DNA from: Psychrobacillus faecigallinarum
GTDB taxonomy: Bacteria > Bacillota > Bacilli > Bacillales_A > Planococcaceae
Direction of reading: 5' to 3'
Assembly (NCBI RefSeq): GCF_014836595.1
Contig: NZ_JACSQO010000001.1
Location: 186,001-250,000 of the forward strand
Length of the DNA stretch: 64,000 bases
Position 1 is the first letter of the stretch. Each line of letters starts with the position of its first letter. The notes under the pieces are model-generated. The model worked only from the letters and a program-made list of their open reading frames with translations, had not been told where the DNA came from and searched no databases. A program made the translations under genes and the position numbers. Below, in pieces: positions 17,987-27,226 of this stretch.

Positions 17987-18992
17987 TAATGTCATCTCCT
18001 CCACCACGGGCAATAATGATTTCACCAGCGTCTTCTAAGCGTCTGATTACTGACACAATTCTGCTCTGCGCTTCTTCTACGTCGCGTAGTCGAACAGGTC
18101 CCATGATTTCCATCTCTTCTTTGAATGTCTCCGCCATGCGTGTAGACATATTGCGGAAGATTATATCTTTAACTTCCTCACTCGACACCTTCATGGACAG
18201 AATAAGATCCTCGTTTTCACAATCACGAATAACTCGTTGTATAGAACGATTGTCCAAAGTAACAATATCTTCGAATACGAACATTCTCTTTTTAATCTCT
18301 TCTGCAAGCTCTGGATCTTGAATTTCAAGTGCATCCAAAATCGTTTTCTCTGTAGTACGGTCTACTCCATTAAGGACTTCTACTACCGCATCTACTCCAC
18401 CGGTTTCTGTATAATCTTGTGTAACTGTGGATGAAAGCTTACGTTCTAACACGGCTTCAATTTCACTTATCACTTCAGGAGAAGTGGAGTCCATCGTAGC
18501 AATTCTTCTTGCTATATCCGCTTGTACCTCCTGTGGCAGGGACGATAATATAATCCCTGCTTGCTGCGGTTCAAGATACGATAAAATAAGGGCAATAGTT
18601 TGCGGATGCTCATTTTGAATGAAATTAAACAATTGGGTTGGCTCTGCTCTTCTTGCAAAATCGAAAGGGCGAACCTGGAGTGAAGATGTCAAGCGGTTAA
18701 TGATAGCTTGTGCATGTTCACTGCCTAGCGCCTTTTCAAGAACAGTTCTAGCGTAACCAATACCACCCTGTGAAATATAATCCTGCGCTAAGGCAATATT
18801 GTGAAACTCTTCTATGATGTCTTCTTTTATTTCTGGCTCTACTCTTTTCACTCCAGAGATTTCTAGAGTTAATCTCTCGATTTCTTCTTCATTTAAATGT
18901 TTATAAATAGAAGCAGACACTTCCGGTCCTAGAGAAATTAATAAGAGCGCGGCTTTTTGCTTACCAGTTAGTCCTTTTTCTTTTTTGTTCAT
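17979..18992 (-). CDS. fliG: FliG, flagellar motor switch/torque protein
   Basis: 337 residues, the normal length. FliG-N (about 10-95), FliG-M with EHPQTIALILSYL (about 130-145), and FliG-C with the charged torque helix that meets MotA (ENEDLILSMKVSSEEVKDIIFRN in part) are all visible. The protein sits on the MS ring (FliF), carries FliM/FliY, and turns stator force into rotation. A GGGGACGG-type site precedes the ATG. It follows fliF by 12 bases and overlaps fliH by about eight. Confidence 0.96.
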   Translation of the reverse strand: MNKKEKGLTGKQKAALLLISLGPEVSASIYKHLNEEEIERLTLEISGVKRVEPEIKEDIIEEFHNIALAQDYISQGGIGYARTVLEKALGSEHAQAIINRLTSSLQVRPFDFARRAEPTQLFNFIQNEHPQTIALILSYLEPQQAGIILSSLPQEVQADIARRIATMDSTSPEVISEIEAVLERKLSSTVTQDYTETGGVDAVVEVLNGVDRTTEKTILDALEIQDPELAEEIKKRMFVFEDIVTLDNRSIQRVIRDCENEDLILSMKVSSEEVKDIIFRNMSTRMAETFKEEMEIMGPVRLRDVEEAQSRIVSVIRRLEDAGEIIIARGGGDDIIV

Positions 18993-19004
18993 AGCCGTCC
19001 CCCC

Positions 19005-20591
19005 TTAATCCTCTGCTATCCAAGTACGTAACAATTTAGCAAAGTCTTCAGGCTTATCTTTTGCCATTTTTTCAAGTTGCTTACGTCTTAAAGTAGATTC
19101 TGTTTCTTTTTCATTATTAATATCATCAACTTCTGGTATTTCTTTTGCTTCTTCAAGGATAATTAGTTCTTCCTCTTCCTCACTTCGTCTAGATCGTAGC
19201 AACGATACTACAAGGAGAATAATAGCTACAAGGAATACTCCAAGAATCACATAAATCCACCAAGGAATTGTTGAAGAAGGGACATCAGCGAGTTCATTTT
19301 TCCCTTTAAGCTCTTGAACGGAGACAACAACTTTTTCTTCAATCTGTTCCTCCGTTAGTTCGCCAGCTTCCTTATCAATAGATGTGCGAACAATCGTTGC
19401 AAGAATCTGTTCTATATCTCCTTGGACATCTGCTGGTAAAGAAGTAACATCGTCAGCTTGAGGTGGTTCAACCATTACTTGAATACCTATATCTCTTATT
19501 TTATATGGGCTCTCGACTATTTCTTTCCTAATACGATTTACTTCATTGTTAATCGTATCTTCTGTTCTCTCATAGTCACCATCTGCTGTAGAACCTTCCA
19601 CATAATTAGTAAAATTATCAGTAGCGTCTTCTGATTGAGGAGTACCACCCGTTAATGGATTATTACCAGTAAAAGTTTCAGAGATTCGTTGAGCACTAAT
19701 TTCAATACCTGCCATATTTTCGACATCAACAGGTTCCACTAGATTCTCTTCTCGGTTTTCTTGTTTAAAGTCGATATCTGTAGTTACAGATACAACAACT
19801 TTATTGTGCCCCATCAAAGTACCTAGCATTGTTTGTACTTGGCGTTGAAGGTCACGCTCAATGGTTTTCTTTAATGTCATTTGATCTGTAACATTTGTCC
19901 CGCCAGAACCGTTTGCCTGCTCCAAATCAAAGTATTCTAGGAATTGATTTCTAATAACGATATCTTCAGTAGATAAATTAGGTATAGATTTAGATACTAA
20001 ATTATATAAGGACGCTATTTGAGTTTCTGAAAATTGATACCCTGGTTCTGTGTTAAGTACTATAGATGCACTAGCGGATTCATTGCTTTGAGATAAAAAT
20101 ACCCCTTCTTCAGGCAATGTAATCATTACCTTAGCCTCTTTAACCCCTTCTACACTTCCAATCAAATTCGCTAGCTCTGTTTGTGTAGTGGCAAGCTTGA
20201 GTACATTAAACTCGTTATCGGTCATCCCAAAACCTGCATTTTGAGAGAAAAAGCTATAATCTATCATTCCCGATTGTGGAAATCCTTCGGCCGCCATTTG
20301 AACTAGCAGTGTATCCTTCTGTTCCTTTGGAACTAATATAGAAGTCCCGCCAGCTGCAATTTCATTTGGTATGCCTTTTGAATCTAAATTTTCTTTAATG
20401 CGCCCTACTTCCGAAGGGGTCACTTCTGAATATAGAGGAACCATTTCAGTTTTTGTCAGGAAAAAAGTTAGTACAGCTGCAAGAGCTATTACTCCTAAAA
20501 GACCGCCTATCATAATTCCTTTTTGGCCTTTAGAACGACTTTTCCAAAAGACTGTTATATCATTTTTTATTTTCTTTATACGTTCATTCAT
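19005..20591 (-). CDS. fliF: FliF, MS-ring protein
   Basis: 528 residues. A first membrane helix (about 26-46), YscJ-like periplasmic ring domains with GTSILVPKEQKDTLLVQMA and the EGVKEAKVMITLPE segment, a disordered acidic/threonine middle (about 300-345), a second membrane helix (about 440-462) and an acidic C-terminal tail that binds FliG (LLRTWIAED end) are seen. FliF builds the MS ring, the base on which the motor and export gate assemble. The start has CGGAGG at a normal distance. That site can pair with an upstream AT/GC segment (see findings). Confidence 0.96.
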   Translation of the reverse strand: MNERIKKIKNDITVFWKSRSKGQKGIMIGGLLGVIALAAVLTFFLTKTEMVPLYSEVTPSEVGRIKENLDSKGIPNEIAAGGTSILVPKEQKDTLLVQMAAEGFPQSGMIDYSFFSQNAGFGMTDNEFNVLKLATTQTELANLIGSVEGVKEAKVMITLPEEGVFLSQSNESASASIVLNTEPGYQFSETQIASLYNLVSKSIPNLSTEDIVIRNQFLEYFDLEQANGSGGTNVTDQMTLKKTIERDLQRQVQTMLGTLMGHNKVVVSVTTDIDFKQENREENLVEPVDVENMAGIEISAQRISETFTGNNPLTGGTPQSEDATDNFTNYVEGSTADGDYERTEDTINNEVNRIRKEIVESPYKIRDIGIQVMVEPPQADDVTSLPADVQGDIEQILATIVRTSIDKEAGELTEEQIEEKVVVSVQELKGKNELADVPSSTIPWWIYVILGVFLVAIILLVVSLLRSRRSEEEEELIILEEAKEIPEVDDINNEKETESTLRRKQLEKMAKDKPEDFAKLLRTWIAED

Positions 20592-20648
20592 TTTTATCCT
20601 CCGGTTATGGTGAATATTTTAGCTCGATATATTAACTTTAACCGAGGA

Positions 20649-20954
20649 CTAAACTTGCATACGCATGATTTCTTGATAAGCCTCCACGACTTTGTTCCGA
20701 ATTTCTAATGTAGCATTTAAAGCAATACTTGATTTCTGTGAAGCAATCATCACTTCATGAAGTTCTATATTTCCACCATTGATTAGCTTATTTGTTGCAA
20801 CGTCTGAAGCTTTCTGTGTCTCATTCACCGAGTTAATAGCACTTTGTAGGAAATCTCCAAAGTTTTCTTGTGCCTGCGACGAACTTACCTTATTAGTCGC
20901 CATGGGTGCATTTACCTGAGCAACATTAAACATTGATACTGATTCAATAGCCAT
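20649..20954 (-). CDS. fliE: FliE, rod/MS-ring junction protein
   Basis: 101 residues, the usual size. The family pattern is clear: FGDFLQSAINSVNETQKASD, then NGGNIELHEVMIASQKSSIAL and a C-terminal VEAYQEIMRMQV end. FliE is the first rod protein exported and joins the MS ring to the rod. It lies between flgC and fliF in the order flgB-flgC-fliE-fliF shared across Bacillales. The ATG lacks a strong ribosome-binding site; only a weak AAGG lies upstream. Confidence 0.94.
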   Translation of the reverse strand: MAIESVSMFNVAQVNAPMATNKVSSSQAQENFGDFLQSAINSVNETQKASDVATNKLINGGNIELHEVMIASQKSSIALNATLEIRNKVVEAYQEIMRMQV

Positions 20955-20974
20955 AAAGAGTTAAACCTTCTTTC

Positions 20975-21436
20975 CTATTTTCCAATTTCAAGAGCCTTTG
21001 AAAGCATTGCTTTATTCGCGTTAAACACAGTGACGTTTGCCTCATAAGAACGAGTAGCTGAAATTAGGTCAACCATTTCTCTTAAAGGATCTACATTAGG
21101 CATTTCAACATAACCTTCTTCGTTTGCGTCCATATGACTCGGATCATATACGAGCTTAAATGGTGTTTCAGTATCCTCTTTTACTTGAGATACCTTTACT
21201 CCATTACCAACACCATTTTTATCTGATGTGCCTCTTGCTACATTTAAAAAATTTGAAAATGAACCTTCATTTGGTTGCAATGTTACTGTTTTCCGTCTAT
21301 ATGCTTGCCATTCACCATCAACCATTTTTGCTCTAGTTGTTTCTGCATTAGCCATATTAGATGAGATAACATCCATACGTAAACGCTGAGCAGTAAGAGC
21401 TGATGCTGTAGTATTCATCCCGTGAAATATTGACAT
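20975..21436 (-). CDS. flgC: FlgC, proximal rod protein
   Basis: About 153 residues from the ATG at 21436, nine bases after GGAGG; a TTG two codons upstream overlaps the flgB stop and is rejected. The N-terminal rod signature (ALTAQRLRMDVISSNMANAE) and the C-terminal flagellar-rod motif (LREMVDLISATRSYEANVTVFN) are both present. FlgC forms part of the proximal rod with FlgB. It is two bases from the flgB stop, so translation is probably coupled. Confidence 0.96.
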   Translation of the reverse strand: MSIFHGMNTTASALTAQRLRMDVISSNMANAETTRAKMVDGEWQAYRRKTVTLQPNEGSFSNFLNVARGTSDKNGVGNGVKVSQVKEDTETPFKLVYDPSHMDANEEGYVEMPNVDPLREMVDLISATRSYEANVTVFNANKAMLSKALEIGK

Positions 21437-21438
21437 TA

Positions 21439-21831
21439 TCAACTGCCTCCTTTAATCACCGTTTGTAAGGTGTTCAGCTTTCCGCTCATTCGATCTACTA
21501 AAGCATTGTAATAGAGTTGATTGGTTGCTAGGTTCGCCTGCTCCTTATCCATATCTACTCCATTGCCATTGCTGCTATATCTTAGATTGGAATAATCGAA
21601 TACTGCGGAAGAACTAGAACTAGCTTGAAAGTTAATATGTTTCTCTTCTGTTCGATAAGCAGAAATTGATGTTTTCTTAGCGTTTTCTAAATAATCATTG
21701 AAACTTACGCTTTTTGCCTTGTAATTCGGCGTGTCAACATTCGCTATATTTTGCGCAATAGTCTTTTGTTTCATAGTTGAGAAATTTAGACCTCGTTCTA
21801 AATTCTCAATTGTACCACCAAAAATACCCAT
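21439..21831 (-). CDS. flgB: FlgB, proximal rod protein; first gene of the fla/che operon
   Basis: 130 residues. The rod-family N-terminus (LNFSTMKQKTIAQNIANVDTPNYKA, in part) and a C-terminal LYYNALVDRMSGKLNTLQ segment are present. FlgB joins the MS-ring/FliE base to the rod. It is the first gene of the motility operon; a sigma-A-type promoter lies 69 bases upstream of the ATG. The ribosome-binding site is AGGGGTGAG, about ten bases from ATG. Confidence 0.96.
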   Translation of the reverse strand: MGIFGGTIENLERGLNFSTMKQKTIAQNIANVDTPNYKAKSVSFNDYLENAKKTSISAYRTEEKHINFQASSSSSAVFDYSNLRYSSNGNGVDMDKEQANLATNQLYYNALVDRMSGKLNTLQTVIKGGS

Positions 21832-21899
21832 AAATTACTCACCCCTATTTTTCTTACGTCCTAATTTTAGTAATAATCTGTTAAAATCACAATAATTTA

Positions 21900-21928
21900 A
21901 TTGTAAAGAATTAGATGCACAGTGTCTA
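21900..21928 (-). promoter_or_regulatory. Sigma-A promoter of the fla/che operon
   Basis: -35 TAGACA (21923-21928), 17-base spacer, -10 TACAAT (21900-21905), upstream of flgB. One mismatch in each hexamer. An A-rich tract on the transcribed strand (about 21930-21975) could act as an UP element. This matches the sigma-A promoter known to drive the fla/che operon in B. subtilis. I see no sigma-D-type promoter here. Confidence 0.7.
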
Positions 21929-21976
21929 TTCTATTTTTTGCATTTTTGTAGGTCTTTTTTCCTTTTTTTCTTATTG

Positions 21977-22016
21977 TTCGTCAAAACATTTGTCACATTT
22001 GGGGAACCTTGACGAA
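21977..22016. repeat. 8+8 inverted repeat upstream of the flagellar promoter
   Basis: Perfect arms TTCGTCAA (21977-21984) and TTGACGAA (22009-22016) are separated by 24 bases. Two copies of CATTTG lie between them. The element sits about 50 bases upstream of the flgB -35 and downstream of the codY terminator. It may be a regulator site; nothing in the sequence names the protein. Confidence 0.4.
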
Positions 22017-22064
22017 ATTTAGCATGCAATTACAAATTCTACCCTACTTTTCAATAAATAAAAA

Positions 22065-22096
22065 GAGCCAATTCTAGAAAAATCTAGAATTGGCTC
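22065..22096 (-). terminator. Terminator after codY
   Basis: A perfect 14-pair stem (22065-22078 with 22083-22096) and a four-base A/T loop, followed on the transcribed strand by TTTT and further T-rich sequence. The other strand also has a T-run (22099-22104), so it may work in both directions. It separates the xerC-hslVU-codY unit from the fla/che operon. Confidence 0.9.
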
Positions 22097-22110
22097 CATT
22101 TTTTAGTAAA

Positions 22111-22890
22111 TTATCGCATTTTAAGCTGAGCAAGTTCAGCTAAGAATTTATCATTTAGAACTTTAATATAAGTTCCTTTCATACCTAATGATCTTGACTC
22201 AATAACTCCTGCACTTTCTAATTTGCGTAGTGCATTTACGATTACTGAACGAGTGATTCCTACGCGGTCAGCGATTTTAGAAGCTACTAACAGGCCTTCG
22301 TTACCGTCTAACTCTTCAAAGATATGCTCAATAGCTTCTAATTCACTGTATGACAATGAGTTGATAGCCATTTGAACGACAGCCTTGCTTCTTGCTTCCT
22401 CTTCGATTTCTTCTGATTTTTCACGTAAGATTTCCATACCAACAACAGTAGCACCGTATTCACCAAGAATTAAATCATCATTTTGGAATTCGTTTTTCAA
22501 ACGTCCAAGTATTAAAGTACCAAGACGCTCACCACCACCGATAATCGGCACAATAGTAGTTAAGCCATCTTTAAATAATTCTCTATTTTCAACTGGGAAT
22601 ACAGAATGTTCGCTGTACACATCTAGGTTAGAAGATGTTTCATTAACATGGAAAAGGTTTTTAGTGTAATCCTCTGGGAATTGACGCTCTTCCATCATTT
22701 TAATAATACGGTCATTTTCGATTTGTTGATGTACTTCATGCCCTAATAATTTTCCTTTTCTACTAACGATAAATGCATTACATTCTATAACTTCACTTAA
22801 TGTTGCAGCCATCTCTTTAAAGTTAACTGGTTTCCCAGCAGATGCTTGTAACATCGAGTTAATTTTGCGTGTTTTGTCTAATAAGTTCAT
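22111..22890 (-). CDS. codY: CodY, global nutritional repressor
   Basis: 259 residues, the normal length. An N-terminal GAF domain (about 1-155) binds branched-chain amino acids. A long linker helix leads to a C-terminal winged helix-turn-helix (about 200-225, [21 protein letters not shown] in part). CodY also senses GTP and represses amino-acid uptake, biosynthesis and other stationary-phase genes, in B. subtilis including the fla/che promoter. A strong GGAGG precedes the ATG. It follows hslU after 86 bases and is followed by a strong terminator. Confidence 0.97.
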   Translation of the reverse strand: MNLLDKTRKINSMLQASAGKPVNFKEMAATLSEVIECNAFIVSRKGKLLGHEVHQQIENDRIIKMMEERQFPEDYTKNLFHVNETSSNLDVYSEHSVFPVENRELFKDGLTTIVPIIGGGERLGTLILGRLKNEFQNDDLILGEYGATVVGMEILREKSEEIEEEARSKAVVQMAINSLSYSELEAIEHIFEELDGNEGLLVASKIADRVGITRSVIVNALRKLESAGVIESRSLGMKGTYIKVLNDKFLAELAQLKMR

Positions 22891-22976
22891 TGAATAAATC
22901 CTCCATTGTAGTTTTCATATTTATTTTAATATTCTAAAGGTTTTTAATTGTTTTTGAAAGTAATAAGAATCGGTTT

Positions 22977-24377
22977 TTATAATATAAATTGTGATAAATC
23001 TTTGTTTTTCACAATATTGTCAAGTTTAGAGTCAATATAAGCAGGAGTAATTTGAATCTGTGCCGGAGAAATCTCCGAAGCCTCGTAAGAAAGGTCTTCT
23101 AATATTTTCTCTAGAATCGTATGAAGACGTCTTGCTCCAATGTTATCTGTTTCTTGGTTTACCTGATATGCTATATCTCCGATTCTTTCAATCGCATCAT
23201 CAGAAAAAGTAATACTCACTTCCTCCGTTTGTAGCAGTGCTTCATATTGCTTTATAAGCGATTGATGAGGTTCCTTTAGAATTCGGACAAAGTCTTCCTT
23301 CGAAAGCTTTTCAAGCTCTACACGAATAGGAAAGCGTCCTTGAAGCTCTGGAATTAAATCAGAAGGCTTAGACATATGGAAAGCTCCAGCAGCTATAAAT
23401 AATATATAGTCCGTTCTAACTGCTCCATATTTTGTCGTCACCGTCGAACCTTCTACAATTGGTAAAATATCTCTTTGGACACCTTCGCGAGAGACGTCAA
23501 CAGAAGAGCTTCCACCACTTTTGCTAGCGATTTTATCCATCTCGTCTATAAAAATAATACCCGTTTGTTCAGTCTTTTCAATGGCAATTTGTGACAACTC
23601 ATCGTTATCTATTAATTTACCCGCTTCTTCTTGAATTAATACTTTTCTTGCATCTTTTACTTTCATTTTTCTTTTTTTCTTTTTCTTTGGCATTAAGTTA
23701 GAAAAAGCATCTTGCATATTCATTCCCATACTTTCCATACCGCCGCCTTGCAATGCATCAAATATGGAAGGAGCTTGTTCTGTCACTTCAACTGTTACCA
23801 TTTCATCTTCCAGCTTGCCATCTCTTAAGTCTTCGGCAATTTGGGATCGTTTTATACTTACTTCTGTATCATCATTGTCAGATGAATCATCTTCAGGTTT
23901 TCCACCGAACAGAGCCTCAAATGGATTTTGCGTAACATTCTTTTTCTTTAAGGAAGGTACAAGAAGCTTTACAATGGCATCATTGGCCAATCGAACAGCC
24001 TGATCCTTTACCTCTTCCATTTTTTCTTCTCTAACGATACGTATAGCAGCCTCTACTAGATCTCTAACCATAGACTCTACATCTCTACCTACATACCCTA
24101 CTTCTGTGAATTTAGTCGCTTCAACCTTTACAAAAGGAGCTTTAGTCAGTTTAGCAATTCTTCTAGCTATTTCTGTTTTCCCTACTCCTGTAGGACCAAT
24201 CATTAAAATATTTTTAGGAATTACTTCTGCTCTTAATTCCTCGTCTAGCAGTTGTCTTCTATAACGATTTCGTAAAGCAACTGCCACTGCTTTTTTAGCC
24301 GTTTCCTGGCCTACAATATACTTATTTAAGTGCTCAGTTATTTGTTTCGGGGTTAAGTTAGTTTCCTTCATGTTCAC
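22977..24377 (-). CDS. hslU: HslU (ClpY), ATPase of the HslVU protease
   Basis: 466 residues. AAA+ unfoldase with Walker A GPTGVGKT (about 61-68), an intermediate domain with acidic and basic low-complexity segments (about 140-240, including [11 protein letters not shown]), Walker B in [11 protein letters not shown] and sensor residues further on. The extreme C-terminus (LSQFIL) is the tail that docks into HslV. The GTG start (MNMKETN) follows GGAGG and overlaps hslV by 20 bases; an ATG two codons later is the alternative. It unfolds substrates for HslV. Confidence 0.96.
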   Translation of the reverse strand: MNMKETNLTPKQITEHLNKYIVGQETAKKAVAVALRNRYRRQLLDEELRAEVIPKNILMIGPTGVGKTEIARRIAKLTKAPFVKVEATKFTEVGYVGRDVESMVRDLVEAAIRIVREEKMEEVKDQAVRLANDAIVKLLVPSLKKKNVTQNPFEALFGGKPEDDSSDNDDTEVSIKRSQIAEDLRDGKLEDEMVTVEVTEQAPSIFDALQGGGMESMGMNMQDAFSNLMPKKKKKRKMKVKDARKVLIQEEAGKLIDNDELSQIAIEKTEQTGIIFIDEMDKIASKSGGSSSVDVSREGVQRDILPIVEGSTVTTKYGAVRTDYILFIAAGAFHMSKPSDLIPELQGRFPIRVELEKLSKEDFVRILKEPHQSLIKQYEALLQTEEVSITFSDDAIERIGDIAYQVNQETDNIGARRLHTILEKILEDLSYEASEISPAQIQITPAYIDSKLDNIVKNKDLSQFIL

Positions 24378-24918
24378 CTAATACCTCCACAACTATTTGA
24401 TGGTTTGTAAAAACACAAATGTCTGCCGCCGTTGTTAAAGAGGCCTTTGCTATTTCCTTTGCAGTTAATTTATCACCCGCAAATTGCTTCAACGCTCTAC
24501 CTGCTGCCAGTGCATAATTACCACCGGAACCAATGGCTAATATTCCGTCATCAGGTTCTATAACCTCTCCTGTACCTGATACAAGCAATAAATTGTTTTT
24601 GTCCATCACTAATAGCATTGCTTCTAACTGACGGAGCATTTTATCACCACGCCACTGTTTGGCTAGCTCAACCGCTGCTCTTTGAAGATTGCCGTTATAC
24701 TCTAGCAGTTTACCTTCAAACATTTCAAAAAGCGTAAATGCATCTGCGACAGATCCCGCAAAACCTGCTATGACTTGACCGTTAAACAGTCTTCTAACTT
24801 TTTTAGCAGTATGCTTCATTACCACTTGATTTCCTAAAGTAACTTGACCATCGCCTGCCATTGCACAACTTCCATTATGACTTACCGCAAATATAGTAGT
24901 TGCATGAATTGAACTCAT
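24358..24918 (-). CDS. hslV: HslV (ClpQ/CodW), peptidase of the HslVU protease
   Basis: 186 residues. Proteasome-beta-type fold with [30 protein letters not shown] and [15 protein letters not shown]. The N-terminus reads [12 protein letters not shown]: the classical catalytic threonine motif (TTIFAV) is preceded by a seven-residue segment with serines, as in B. subtilis ClpQ, where an N-terminal serine has been reported as the active residue. It forms the double ring capped by HslU. It lies 18 bases after xerC and overlaps hslU. Confidence 0.96.
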   Translation of the reverse strand: MSSIHATTIFAVSHNGSCAMAGDGQVTLGNQVVMKHTAKKVRRLFNGQVIAGFAGSVADAFTLFEMFEGKLLEYNGNLQRAAVELAKQWRGDKMLRQLEAMLLVMDKNNLLLVSGTGEVIEPDDGILAIGSGGNYALAAGRALKQFAGDKLTAKEIAKASLTTAADICVFTNHQIVVEVLGEHEGN

Positions 24919-24936
24919 TTGTATGACCTCCTATAA

Positions 24937-25830
24937 TTACGCCCTTGGATGGGCATTCATATATGTTTTTCTTAGATGCTCTTTCGTAACGTGTGTATAA
25001 ACTTGAGTCGAGGAAAGATGAGTGTGTCCCAACAATTCTTGGACACTCCTTAAATCTGCTCCATTATTAAGCAGATGAGTAGCAAATGTATGGCGTAGCA
25101 TATGAGGATATATTTTCGTATGCAGAGAAGCTTTTTTAATCATGCTATTAAGAATGTAACGTACACCATCTGTGGTAAGATGCTCACCTCGACTATTTAC
25201 AAATAAGTATGGATGAGTAGTTTTTTTCATCAATTTTGGTCGACTATTTTGCATATATTCTTCTACCGCAGCAAGTGCATAATCTCCAACAGGTATGTAT
25301 CTTTCTTTCCTTCCCTTACCCATTACCCGCACTATTCCATAGCTACTATCTATATGACTGTTTTCAATCGAAATAAGTTCGCTCACACGCATTCCAGTTG
25401 CATATAATAATTCAAGTATGGCAATATTTCGAACAGACAATAAATCCGTCCCTTTATTTTCTTCAAATAACTTCTCTATTTCTTCTTCATAGAAAAACTG
25501 TGGCAATCTTGTTTCTTTTTTTGGATGATACAATGACTGGAAAGCGTCGTCTCGAATACTATATTCCTTGTTTAAAAATTTATAATATGATCTTATGGAT
25601 GAAATTTTCCTAGAAATAGACGTCCTTGCTAATTTTTCTTCATATAGCTTAGTAATATACAATCGCGCATGAATATATTCGACGTCATTTAATTCCTCAA
25701 CACCCTCAGCTTCTAAAAACTTTAAAAATTGAATAATATCTTTTTCATACTCTCGGACTGTAAGATTAGAATAATTTTTTTCCAGTTGTATGTGTGCAAT
25801 AAAAGAATGAAGTTCATCTTTCCCAATCAC
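24937..25830 (-). CDS. xerC: XerC-type tyrosine recombinase (CodV)
   Basis: About 297 residues from the GTG at 25830, nine bases after GGAG. An ATG at 25854 is also in frame but sits three bases from a terminator stem. SAM-like N-terminal core-binding domain (about 8-90) and C-terminal catalytic domain with ATGMRVSEL, GKGRKERYIP, HMLRHTFATHLL and the nucleophile tyrosine in STQVYTH. It resolves chromosome dimers at dif together with its partner XerD. First gene of the codV-clpQ-clpY-codY-type block. Confidence 0.92.
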   Translation of the reverse strand: MIGKDELHSFIAHIQLEKNYSNLTVREYEKDIIQFLKFLEAEGVEELNDVEYIHARLYITKLYEEKLARTSISRKISSIRSYYKFLNKEYSIRDDAFQSLYHPKKETRLPQFFYEEEIEKLFEENKGTDLLSVRNIAILELLYATGMRVSELISIENSHIDSSYGIVRVMGKGRKERYIPVGDYALAAVEEYMQNSRPKLMKKTTHPYLFVNSRGEHLTTDGVRYILNSMIKKASLHTKIYPHMLRHTFATHLLNNGADLRSVQELLGHTHLSSTQVYTHVTKEHLRKTYMNAHPRA

Positions 25831-25857
25831 AACTAACCACTCCAATTTATACATTGT

Positions 25858-25895
25858 AAAAGCCTCTAAAAGTATACAACTTTTTAGAGGCTTTT
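25858..25895 (-). terminator. Terminator between trmFO and xerC
   Basis: A perfect 14-pair stem (AAAAGCCTCTAAAA, 25858-25871, with its complement 25882-25895) and a ten-base loop. The flanking A and T runs make it look bidirectional. It begins five bases after the trmFO stop on the transcribed strand and ends just before the possible ATG of xerC. Confidence 0.75.
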
Positions 25896-25900
25896 AGCAA

Positions 25901-27211
25901 TTATATCGCTGTATTTTTCATAAAATTTTGAATTGTTGTCAACGCTCTATTTGCAAGTTGTTCAGTTCTAACTTTTTTGTCTCTAACTTTCGGTTGTAGT
26001 TCAGGAAACAAACCAAAGTTAACATTCATCGGCTGGAAATTCTTCGGGTTTGCCTCAGTGATGTAACGCGCCATGCTGCCTAGAGCCGTCTCGGCTGGGA
26101 ACACAATTAGGTCTTCACCTTTTGCCAATTTCGCAGCGTTTATGCCTGCTAATAAACCACTTCCTGCAGACTCTACATAGCCTTCGACACCTGTCATTTG
26201 TCCAGCAAAGAACACATTTTGGTTGGCTTTTAGTTGGTATGTCGGCTTTAAAACATATGGCGAATTAATGAACGTATTTCGATGCATCACGCCATAACGA
26301 ACGATTTCTACATTTTCAAGACCAGGAATTAACTTTAATACTTCCTTTTGAGGTCCCCATTTTAAATGTGTTTGAAACCCTACAATATTATATAGAGTCC
26401 CTGCAGCATCGTCCTGTCTAAGCTGGACTACCGCATATGGTCGTTTACCGGTTTTAGGGTCTTCAAGACCAACTGGCTTCATTGGCCCAAATAACAGCGT
26501 CTTTCTTCCTCTTGCCGCCATTACCTCTACTGGCATACAACCTTCAAAATAAATTTCTTTTTCAAATTCTTTTAAAGGAACAACCTCTGCCTCGATTAAT
26601 GCGTCGTAGAAGCGGTTAAACTCCTCCTCAGTCATCGGACAGTTTAGGTAAGCTGCTTCTCCTTTGTCGTATCTAGACTTTAAGTATACCTTATCCATGT
26701 CAATACTGTCTTTTTCTACGATTGGCGCAGCAGCATCATAAAAGTAAAGATATTCTTGTCCAGTAACTTCTCTCACTTTTTCTGCTAGTGCAGGAGATGT
26801 CAAAGGACCAGTAGCTATAACTGTTATTCCTTCAGGTATTTCAGTTACCTCTTCATTTATTATTTCTATTAACGGATGGTTTCTAATTGAATCAGTTACT
26901 CTTCCCGCAAAGTCATGTCTGTCTACCGCAAGTGCGCCACCAGCCGGCACACTACTGTTATCTGCCGATGATATGATGAGGGAGTTGAGCATACGCATTT
27001 CTTCTTTAATAACGCCTACAGCATTAGTTAAATTATTTGCTCTTAATGAATTGGAACAAACCAATTCAGCAAATTTATCAGTATGATGAGCCGGTGTCTG
27101 TTTAACAGGTCGCATTTCATAGAGGCGTACCTTCACACCTCTACTAGCTATTTGCCATGCCGCCTCGCTTCCTGCTAAGCCAGCACCAATAACGTTTACT
27201 ATTTCAGTCAT
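25901..27211 (-). CDS. trmFO: TrmFO, folate/FAD-dependent tRNA (uracil-54) methyltransferase
   Basis: 436 residues, formerly Gid. The FAD-binding motif [10 protein letters not shown] is at the N-terminus and typical GidA-family segments follow ([33 protein letters not shown], and [19 protein letters not shown] near the end). It makes 5-methyluridine at position 54 of tRNA using methylenetetrahydrofolate. Its start has a GAAGGA site, 15 bases after topA. The topA-trmFO pairing is conserved in Firmicutes. Confidence 0.97.
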   Translation of the reverse strand: MTEIVNVIGAGLAGSEAAWQIASRGVKVRLYEMRPVKQTPAHHTDKFAELVCSNSLRANNLTNAVGVIKEEMRMLNSLIISSADNSSVPAGGALAVDRHDFAGRVTDSIRNHPLIEIINEEVTEIPEGITVIATGPLTSPALAEKVREVTGQEYLYFYDAAAPIVEKDSIDMDKVYLKSRYDKGEAAYLNCPMTEEEFNRFYDALIEAEVVPLKEFEKEIYFEGCMPVEVMAARGRKTLLFGPMKPVGLEDPKTGKRPYAVVQLRQDDAAGTLYNIVGFQTHLKWGPQKEVLKLIPGLENVEIVRYGVMHRNTFINSPYVLKPTYQLKANQNVFFAGQMTGVEGYVESAGSGLLAGINAAKLAKGEDLIVFPAETALGSMARYITEANPKNFQPMNVNFGLFPELQPKVRDKKVRTEQLANRALTTIQNFMKNTAI

Positions 27212-27226
27212 GTCGTATCCTTCTTT

